Source of the DNA: Symbiodinium natans
Lineage: Eukaryota; Sar; Dinophyceae; Suessiales; Symbiodiniaceae
Reading direction: 5' to 3'
Assembly (NCBI GenBank): GCA_905221605.1
Contig: CAJNDS010002275.1
Coordinates: 281,001-345,000 of the forward strand
Length of the DNA stretch: 64,000 nt
A program made the translations under genes and the position numbers. Below, in pieces: positions 57,025 to 64,000 of the stretch (positions are counted from its first letter, which is position 1; the number at the start of each line of letters is the position of its first letter). The notes beneath the pieces are model-generated. The model was not told the DNA's origin and did no database searches. It saw only the letters and a list, made by a program, of their open reading frames with translations.

Positions 57025-58390
57025 GAAAACTGCTTGTGTGATCTTGTGAGCCCAGTTGCTGCAAGATGTTGCAAGCTCATGCTCATTTGCTTTGGTGCTG
57101 ATGCACGGTCACTAAGCGTTCTTAGCCCATGCAGCTCAAGCTGCGGGGTCATGCCAGCATTCCACAGACCATTGTTGGGCACATCTTTTGACGATTGAGC
57201 TCGTGTCTGGCCTGCAATGATGTGCTTTGCTGATCATCTGATCTTTGCTCAACGGCGCCTCGACAATGCTACAGCGATGCAGAATTCCGAGGTAAGCTCT
57301 GCAGGCCTGGCACTGGCGCTTGGCTGTCGCCACTGTCTGAGAGATGCTATATTCTGCTGAATGATGCTACGGGGCGAAACCGCTACGCAGCCTACACTGC
57401 TAATCGCAACCAATCACTGCTACTAGCGGAGCAGCTCTGCACGATACCAGTACTTGTGCCCTGGACTTGGCGGCCGATTCACGCACCTGTGACTCCTGTT
57501 TCAAGGACCTGCGTTCTTGACGATATCTGAGATCATCTGAGATCCAAAGAGTCAAATTTGGCGAGGGCCCCGAAAGGCACCGTTCTGTTGCACATGCTTG
57601 CTCTGCCACTGCTTTGGCTGAGGTTTCCAAGTAGTTTCCCCCAAGCTTTTTGAGCAGATCGTTTTGCTGCCAGCCCAGCATGGCACGGATAAACGAAGGT
57701 CACGACTTGAGGGGACATGAGTGGAACATGTTATTTCTCGGCTCCGAGGTCTGTCCTGGCCCCTCAAAGGGGTCTCGGCATGGCTGCTTAGCTCTGCGTG
57801 TACAGGCCAGCCAAGAGCTGCGTATTGTTCCTGCACCATCGTTGGGACTTGATGCATCTTGATACGATCCGGAACCGCGCACATTGAGAGCTTTGCTGAC
57901 TGCTCTGACTGCAGGTCAGGGAAGATCCTCTCTGCTTGGACAGGCAGCTCACTCCTGGCCTGGCAAGACAATGCTGCGTTTTGTAGTATGTGGCATGTGA
58001 ATCATGTGAGAATATGACATGAAGCGAACATGAATTGTGTCACTAGGCTTCTCTATTACTGCAAGAGGTTGCTGCTGAGTCGGCTGTTTTGGACAGCAGC
58101 AAGCTCAGGAACCGAGACCTGGGTATCAGCATAAACGCGACCCCTCATGGTCCCCTGCTGGCTTCGACTCGTAGTAAGCCTTGAGGTGTCACCGCAGTGC
58201 AATTTTGGATACCTGCCCCGGACGTGCGCCTAGCTGAGATCCTTCGAGGAAGTGTGCAAGCAGGTTGTGAAACATTGTCAAACACTGTGAGAAAAATTGT
58301 GAAACTGTGTTTAAGATTCACGAGCTCGACCCGCATCTGCAGAGATCAGCGCTCAGGCTGACACCGCTCTTTGTTATAGCCTTGGACTGA
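57025..58390. other. Unresolved
   Basis: Frames on both strands overlap (57,552-57,971 on the minus strand is the longest). A + segment near 58,202-58,260 (Q-F-W-I-P-A-P-D-V-R-L) after CACCGCAG looks exon-like. No family named. Confidence 0.22.
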
Positions 58391-58590
58391 CATGATGCCG
58401 AGGCTGCAACGGCTGCGTGGTCGCTTCACAGCGTGGTTCAGATCTCACTTCAGGTGGTGAATGGCATTGACCCAGAGGCTGGACCAGTCTTTGGCCTTTC
58501 AGATGCCTCGCTCACTTGGAGGTGGCGGAATGAAAGCTGGCGAGTGGGCAGGCAAGAAATTCGCTCGCACACGGGTGATATAGGGCTATA
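58391..58590 (+). CDS. Unidentified exon-like segment
   Basis: Open for 66 codons to a TAA, with alternating hydrophobic and polar residues and several Trp (V-V-Q-I-S-L-Q-V-V-N-G-I-D-P-E-A). A CACTTCAG at 58,460 offers an internal acceptor. No family recognised. Confidence 0.28.
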
Positions 58591-59464
58591 ACGCGAAACA
58601 TCATGTGCCAGCGTGTGGGAGCCTACCGTACTAGCCGGGTACGCAACACCATTTTTTCGATTTCAGTTTCAGCACCGAAGTGAAGACAAAACCTATAATG
58701 GTTGGGTGCATTCAATATCCCCCGCAGGATTTGAACAACAGTTTTGCCGGAAACTGTCGCTGTAATACTGTTGGGGGCAGGGGACGAGGCCTCTTCCTCT
58801 TCGAGGCCTCGGCCTCTGCTGGGCCTCTACCGATGCTCTTGGCTGGCCCTGCCAGGGGCGGGGTGTGGGGAGTGCCGGTTGCGGGGAAGGGTTGGGAAGG
58901 GGGGAAGTTGACCAGGTTCTAGACGCCTCTCGGCCGGAAGCCGAAGCCAATGTGCGGACGAGAAAGTAAGGGCTTGCCCTTGAAATCTACATGAAATAGA
59001 GCTTCGACTTGTTGACTTTCATACAGGAAGTTAAGGTTTTACCTATCAATATCCAAGGAAGTAAAAGAGAGATAAGATAAGTCAAAACAATAATAGGTGG
59101 ATGTTTTCCTTGAACATGTAGGACATGAAGGACATCAAGGTGCTGCTAGTGACATATAGTTGTTTCCATGATCGTCGCTTATTCAGGAAATATAGGCAGT
59201 CGCATTAAAGTCCACGGAAGCTAAAGTAAAATATCAACAATACACGAACAAAGTTAACAAAAAAAACTTTCAGAGCCTTCGAAACTCGAAGATCAGGGAC
59301 CCGAATCCTCGGAACCCAGAGCCTCCAGTCTCTGCCTTGTCGAGAGACATCCAGCAGTTCATCATTCAAACCCCCACGTGTGCTCTCCCGGAGACTACGG
59401 GTTCAGCGATTTCCTTGAACCTCCCTTGAGTTCCACTTCGAACATCTCCGAGCAATGAAGAGCG
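58591..59464. other. No supported gene
   Basis: 58,780-58,900 is G- and C-rich with a GAGGCCTCGGCCTC palindrome at about 58,801. 58,980-59,290 is AT-rich, stop-dense and looks intergenic. Confidence 0.35.
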
Positions 59465-59962
59465 TTGAGGAACCTGTCTTGCAAGGGTGATTCAACGCCT
59501 CGTGAGGAGGCTACAAAGGTGGGAAGGGAAGACCGGCCGACGGCAAAGGCAAAGGCAAAGGCACCTGCAACTATCACTTTCCAGGGGGTGACCGTCACTT
59601 TGCCGGAACGGCCAGTTGTGCCAGGTGATGAAAAAGAGGGGCCTGCAGATGATCGTAAGGGCGAGCGGCCGAAGCCTCGGATTTTGGTCGTGCACTTTGT
59701 CACGCGTCAGCATTGTTGAATTGCTCGTTCTGGAGGAAGGGCGCTGAAAAAGGTGAAAGAAAAGGCGGAGGGAAAGGTGACAAAGGTGGCAACCGAAAGG
59801 GTGATGGAAAAGGAGACAAAGGCAGGCATGCGTACACTCATGGGTGACGTCAGTGAAGTCCTTCCAAAACGAGGGATTGTGGTAGCATCCGTCAGCGTTA
59901 TGCTAGTCCCGAGCATCTTGCTGCGCCAGGCAAAGGAAAGCGAGAGGCCTCGAAGTGCTTGA
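59465..59962 (+). CDS. Lys/Gly-rich frame, possible retroelement gag remnant
   Basis: Two linked frames are rich in Lys, Ala, Glu and Gly: 59,465-59,719 with A-K-A-K-A-K-A-P, and 59,753-59,962. In the alternative frame, 59,737-59,835 reads as repeated K-G-D-K-G-G-N-R-K-G-D-G. Basic Lys/Gly runs like this are common in the Gag part of dinoflagellate Copia elements. No zinc knuckle, protease or other enzyme domain is visible, so it may just be a basic low-complexity protein or a degraded copy. Confidence 0.25.
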
Positions 59963-60120
59963 ACATCCAGTTAACTTCCAAGGTTTGCTCGTCTGAGCGC
60001 TCCGCAGAACCAGGTCAAGGTCGTTGCCACCGGCTTGAGGGGCAAAGTCATCAAGCCAAGCTGTCCTGTTGCCAGCTTGACTCTACCTTGCTCCAAGCAA
60101 GCTCAAGCTCCGACATATAT

Positions 60121-60152
60121 GTAAGCCGTAAGCCGCCGTAAGCCGCCGTAAG
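60121..60152 (+). repeat. GTAAGCCGCC tandem repeat
   Basis: Three copies of a GTAAGCCGCC-type decamer. Each copy contains GTAAG, a donor-like word. Confidence 0.75.
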
Positions 60153-60157
60153 CATAA

Positions 60158-60567
60158 TGAAAGTATGCGAGTTTGCACGCCAGGTTTCTGGGTGACAAGC
60201 CGAGTGGCTTCATTCAAAGGGCAGATGGTGAGAAAGATGCATGGGCCCTAGACATGCTGTGCGTGCTGGCCACAGCTTCAGGAAGTGCCAAGGATACCCT
60301 GTGATGCTTGTGGCACTGCTCTGTTGGCAGTGCGAAGTTGTCTGGAATTACCCAGGTGTTCTTTGATGTGGCCGATGTTGTGGAAGGGGAGGTTGAGGCT
60401 GCAGTTGAACTCGATGGTTATTTCCTTGCATGTAAGATAGCTGCCTACTGGTAGCTGAAAGGCAAACTCGTTGCAGCAATAATGCACTCTTTAGTACCGT
60501 GCTGCCAGGTTGAAGACATCGTTGAGTTTGACGTTGTGGAGGGTCTGAGACTTATCTTGTCTTTGTG
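60158..60567 (+). CDS. Unidentified frame broken by TGA and TAG
   Basis: One reading frame is protein-like over 400 bp: G-D-K-P-S-G-F-I-Q-R-A-D-G-E-K-D-A-W, then a V-F-F-D-V-A-D-V-V-E-G-E acidic run, then V-E-D-I-V-E-F-D-V-V-E-G. A TGA at 60,301 and a TAG at 60,451 interrupt it before the final TGA. GTGATG...GGCAG (60,299-60,328) could remove the first as a 30-nt intron, and GCAT|GTAAGA gives a donor before the second. It may be a spliced gene or a decayed copy. No family recognised. Confidence 0.28.
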
Positions 60568-61554
60568 AACGGAGAGATAGTTTTCGGGAGGGGATTTTTT
60601 GTGCAAGGCTTCGGCTCTTATCCCGTAAGCGACTAATTCTCTATCGGAAGGAAGGAGGGAGGGAGGAATGAAGGAAGGACGGAAGGCAGGCAGGACTGTG
60701 CAATCCGTCGAAATAATCTGAAAAGCTTCCCAAGTTGATTTTCCGGCCCTTATACCCTGAGAAGTTGGCTCTCGCAAGCAACCAGGTAACGTCATCTTGC
60801 GCAATGTCGACCTGAGAACGCACATGCTGTGCACATTGTGTCCTGCGCCGGCCATCGTGCAACCGAGGTTTGGACAGAAAGTGCTTGGCCCAGATCATTT
60901 GGCAAAATGACATTTGCTGTTGTGCGACCAAACCATGCATCTCGCACCATGCAGGCTGTATGGCTCCAAAGTAAGGAAGCTTCCAAAGGACACTGACCTG
61001 AAAGAGGCGGAGAGACATGTCCGTGGCACATGCAGTGCTGCCAGTCTTGTGATGCATGCAGGAAGGTCACGTTCTGAAATCCACATCAGTGCACACAGCT
61101 TCGAAAGCTGGTTCACTCACTGGCGGTGGTCTGACTTTAGGCCGGCCACACGCTGCAATGTGCTGCAATCGTTTTTGCCGTGCCAGTGGTTAGTGGTTTT
61201 CCTTCCAAATGCGCCGCCAGTTGTGCTCAAAAGCGGGGATACCAGGATCTAGGTCGCCTGGCTGTGTGCTATGCAGCTCACAGCTGCCATGGCTGCCGCG
61301 GTGCAGGACCAGTTTGCAGATTTCACGAAAAGTAGGGGGAGATGGGGGTGTCTCTCTCACACTAAAGACCCTTTCTGTGCAGGGCCAGCCGGAGCTCAAG
61401 TCCAGCGGTTGGCGGAGTTGGCGGGCCCTCAAAGCAAGCATCGCAAGAGCCCCAGGTTTGGGGGGAGCTTTCAGGTTCGGATTTGGAGGGGTTCTAGAAG
61501 GTCCTGCGTGGCTCTTGGATGTTCTATCATCTTCTTATATGTTTTGATCTCGCC
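60568..61554. other. No named feature
   Basis: A (GGAA)/(GGGA) purine run lies at 60,645-60,692. A + frame at 61,271-61,684 is open for 137 codons with a plausible start (A-A-A-V-Q-D-Q-F-A-D-F) but loses that character after about 61,330. Confidence 0.28.
60645..60692 (+). repeat. GGAA/GGGA-rich microsatellite
   Basis: Imperfect tandem GGAAGGAGGGAGG units, about 48 bp, purine-only apart from a few bases. Confidence 0.8.
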
Positions 61555-62367
61555 ATGTCTCTGCTGGAGGCTGGCATATGTGGACTGCTGCTTTGCAGTA
61601 TGTCGAGCTTATGTTTCGTGCTGTACTCAGCATCCTTTGCAAAGCCAAGCGCAGCGGCCCCCCCGGCCATATCGGAGGATTTGATACTGTTTATTTCTAG
61701 GCGAACTCGCCCAGCTTGGTGTCGCGAAGCAACTCGGCTTTTCAGCAGGTGAAGTCAGCCGTTCGACGTTGCAGAGTGGGCATGAGAGGTAAGCCGATGC
61801 TTCGTGAACGTTTCGCTCATCGCACTACAGAAGATCTGCCCTCAGACGCCTGGTTTGGCCTATCCTGAGGTTTTTGAGTTTCTGTTGTTTGAGTCTACGG
61901 TACAAGGCACCATCTTCCCTCCACAGGCCCAGAGTGCATCAGTGTAGGAGCGCAGAGACGGGCACTGCCTGCCAGTCTTGGCCGAGCTCTTTCGGGAGCA
62001 GCTCCTGCACTTCTGGCTGGAACTGGTGGCCTTTGCCTCACGCAACAGAAACATGCAAACGCATTCCTCAGTGGAGAACGGGTGTTGGAGGTGCGGTAGC
62101 CAGCCGTCGACGGAGAACCATAGGCCAGCGCACAAAAGCGGCTTACGAATACCGCCCTTGCAAGGTAAGGCTAGCAGTATGGCGATGCGTATCAGCATCA
62201 CCAGTTTTGATTGGTCGTGCTTCGAATTCCTGGGAGCACGTGTCGAACAGCAGACAGCACTCTGGTACTCGTACAGTTCGTTGCGGTGCCGCCTCACAGG
62301 TCAGAAGTCGACACAGTCAGACGGCGAGGCTTGGGTAGAGTGCGAACTGAACCTACGAGATATTTGA
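61555..62367 (+). CDS. Unidentified candidate gene, possible membrane segment
   Basis: An ATG at 61,555 opens a frame with one hydrophobic helix (G-L-L-L-C-S-M-S-S-L-C-F-V-L). A segment at 61,703-61,788 follows TTTCTAG and ends in GAGAG|GTAAGC, a strong donor. From 61,831 (after CACTACAG) a frame runs to a TGA at 62,365, interrupted by one TAG at 61,945, and is protein-like on both sides (A-E-L-F-R-E-Q-L-L-H-F-W). The pieces may belong to one gene, but the joins are unproven and no family is known. Confidence 0.27.
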
Positions 62368-62400
62368 GATCTATCGGCCTACCGCATCTAATGAATCTAA

Positions 62401-62585
62401 TGCCACAGTGTACCTCCAGATGGCTCGGGATCCAGAGGCACCACGGGTTCGAGCCCCGGTTCGTGGCATGATTCTGGAAAATAGTCACTTACATTGTTAC
62501 AGAATATTACGGTCGTCAGCCCTGCAGATCGCTCGGGATCCCGAAGCATCGAGCTCACGGGTTTGATCCTCAGTTCTGTGGCATG
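62401..62585 (+). repeat. Two tRNA-like sequences, possible SINE heads
   Basis: The first, 62,401-62,468, begins TGCCACA and ends CGTGGCA (six of seven pairs) and carries a perfect polymerase III B box and T-arm, CGGGTTCGAGCCCCG. A diverged second copy, about 62,520-62,585, has GGGTTTGATCC and the same TGTGGCATG end. Both share GCTCGGGATCC about 20 bases earlier, where a tRNA would have its anticodon arm, and the copies are about 107 bp apart. No proper D arm or anticodon stem folds, so I call them tRNA-derived repeats, not working tRNAs. Confidence 0.45.
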
Positions 62586-63020
62586 CTGCGATGGAGAAGT
62601 CTTCACACCTGCTCAAGATTGCAATGGTGACACCCCTAACCTTGTTTTCGTCACTTGAAGCCCACGTCACCCTCCTTCTTGCAATGCGAGCAAGACAGTG
62701 CTGCTGCCACTCTCGAAAGGCAGCAAATCCTCCCAGCAGTTTGCGCCCAAGATTCCACGTCTGTTCCTGATTCCTAGTCAACACATGACTGTGAGGATGT
62801 GTGAGGTAGCTGGACAATGGCAGTCATGATTCGTGCAAGGCGGGGATGATGACGGCCTGAAGGGGCTCATGAGGAAGTTGAAGGCTCACTCCCGCAGATT
62901 CGCAAGCTGTGCCGTGCCTCCGTGGTAATACTCTTAGTGGTCCTAGCGGTGCCTGGCGGAGGAAGATCCCGAGTTTCAAGAGGCTTGACAGCTCGTGGGC
63001 TGTGCAATGACTCTCCACTC
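62586..63020. other. Probable 5' region of the signal peptidase gene
   Basis: The frame that includes the first recognised signal peptidase exon is open upstream from 62,851. It contains a hydrophobic run, V-V-I-L-L-V-V-L-A-V-P, near 62,922. It may hold an earlier exon or be intergenic. Confidence 0.25.
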
Positions 63021-63937
63021 ATGGCAACGCAACAGTGTGAAGCTTGCCCAAGGTGTGACTTTACGGACAGTGCGAAGGAACCACAAATCAGTTTCAACAA
63101 GAAGCATCTGATGCAGGACGTTAAAACGTTCTTCACATCGCTCACGGTGGCCCCGAACCCGGCATCCATGTGTGCTTTACCCTCTCTGCCATCCGACGCT
63201 CAAGATTGTACGCTGCCTTGATCGACTAGGCTCTAACGATTCGAGGCTTCCTGGTTGAGCTCGACCCTCGGGGTGCTGAAACTAGTGGTGCTGAACCCTC
63301 CAATCTCATTGTGGCAGATTTTTGTCGCTTTCAAAGGCCACGTTTCATTCCTTCTTTGTCAATGTACCCGAACTTCGACATAGGCGCGATTTACATGCCC
63401 GAGCGCAGTGTGCGAGAGATATCATATGTCATTGAGGTGACCAGCTGACAGTCGACAAAATCTCAAAGCGTTGGATGCTGGCCTTGCAACAGACATCCCA
63501 CATTTGGAGAATTGCCTTGCTTCTTCTGCATGGCCACGGCGCATAATAGGCTGGAGTCTTCGCTGTTGCGCCCAAGGCGCGAGTACCAACGCAGGGACGT
63601 GGTTGTGTTCAACCCGCCACCGGCGTTCAGTGCTGTGGTTGGTTTTGACCTCAGGAACATTGATAGCTGAATGCACTGGGTCGAACTGTGATTGAGCTTG
63701 GCTCGAAGTTGTTCTTCGGACGCATGCCCCCGAAGATTTCAGCAAGTTCATAACTTCGTCAGGTCACCGAAGCAATGAGCAAAAATGTCGTGAGGCAAAA
63801 TGAAAGATACCAATGTCACAAATGTCCGGACGTATAAGCATTGGATAGCAGCATAGCATTGGCAGATGCCGATTTGTAAGGTGGCGACAGATCTGGAGAT
63901 GCCTTGATCAAACGCATTGCGGCAGTCTCAGCGCAAC
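63021..63937 (+). CDS. Type I signal peptidase, organelle type, truncated by window end
   Basis: Signal peptidases of family S26 are membrane proteases that cut targeting peptides using a Ser-Lys pair. The exons join in phase to give D-V-K-T-F-F-T-S-L-T then A-L-T-I-R-G-F-L-V-E-P-R-F-I-P-S-L-S-M-Y-P (catalytic Ser codon at 63,359), then F-D-I-G-D-Q-L, V-D-K-I-S-K and R-R-D-V-V-V-F-N-P-P-P-A-F. A later exon, about 63,899-63,937, gives A-L-I-K-R-I-A-A-V with the catalytic Lys codon at 63,910, ending in C|GTAAGT. Exons: 63,021-63,146; 63,230-63,258; 63,337-63,383; 63,437-63,467; 63,577-63,629. The first intron is GT-AG; the next three are GC-AG. IPSLSMYP fits thylakoid-type processing peptidases best. 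ATG 63,021 is a provisional start. A short exon before the last one is probably missed. Confidence 0.85.
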
Positions 63938-64000
63938 GTAAGTAAGATCTGGCAAGTATGCCAGCTGTCAAAGTGCAAACTGTGAGACAGCTCCGAGACG

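Noticed and set aside
63384-63450. Continuous coding through to the TGA at 63,448
   Set aside because: It looked protein-like, but the family motif F-D-I-G-D-Q-L is restored only if 63,384-63,436 is removed as a GC-AG intron.

Overview
The window looks like nuclear DNA of a dinoflagellate, probably of the symbiodiniacean/suessialean type. Reasons: no long continuous genes, small exons that can only be joined through short introns, a clear excess of GC-AG over GT-AG introns in the genes that can be recognised, every recognisable gene on the + strand (long unidirectional gene blocks are known in dinoflagellates), plant-type TTTAGGG/CCCTAAA telomere-like repeats, and a very high load of microsatellites, minisatellites and mobile DNA. 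The lineage call is an inference; no full spliced-leader sequence or organelle marker was found.

Recognised genes, left to right, all on +: a TBC-domain Rab-GAP (about 7.97-9.03 kb); a small secreted cysteine-rich protein (9.32-10.19 kb); a PAN/Apple-like exon (11.3 kb); a BTB/POZ gene (29.1-29.7 kb); a decayed RluA-type pseudouridine synthase with N-terminal Trp-motif helical repeats (36.0-39.8 kb); a possible CFAP97/Hemingway-like gene (42.6-43.1 kb); and a type I signal peptidase of the plastid/organelle type, cut by the right edge (63.0-63.9 kb). Many other stretches have exon-like coding sequence with plausible splice sites but no family I can name; they are listed at low confidence.

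The centre of the window, 32,000-35,691, is a 3.7-kb mobile element that I do not recognise. It has 23-bp perfect terminal inverted repeats and an exact 8-bp target duplication, and holds no transposase. Its interior is a patchwork of satellites: a fold-back array, a 12-copy 47-bp minisatellite, outward-facing telomere-like tracts, a hairpin array, and an exactly 48-bp-periodic array that repeats the TIR core. This is the most interesting object here.

Other repeat regions: a 12-bp degenerate array at 27.7-28.1 kb; a 1.1-kb trinucleotide palindrome at 38.06-39.14 kb lying between two catalytic motifs of the pseudouridine synthase; and a purine-rich block at 45.75-47.18 kb built from repeated GC-hairpin plus (GAA)/(GAAA) modules. 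Two tRNA-like B-box sequences lie at 62.4-62.6 kb.

The genes show no evident common pathway. Large parts of the window (roughly 12-27 kb, 47-60 kb) remain unresolved without transcript data.
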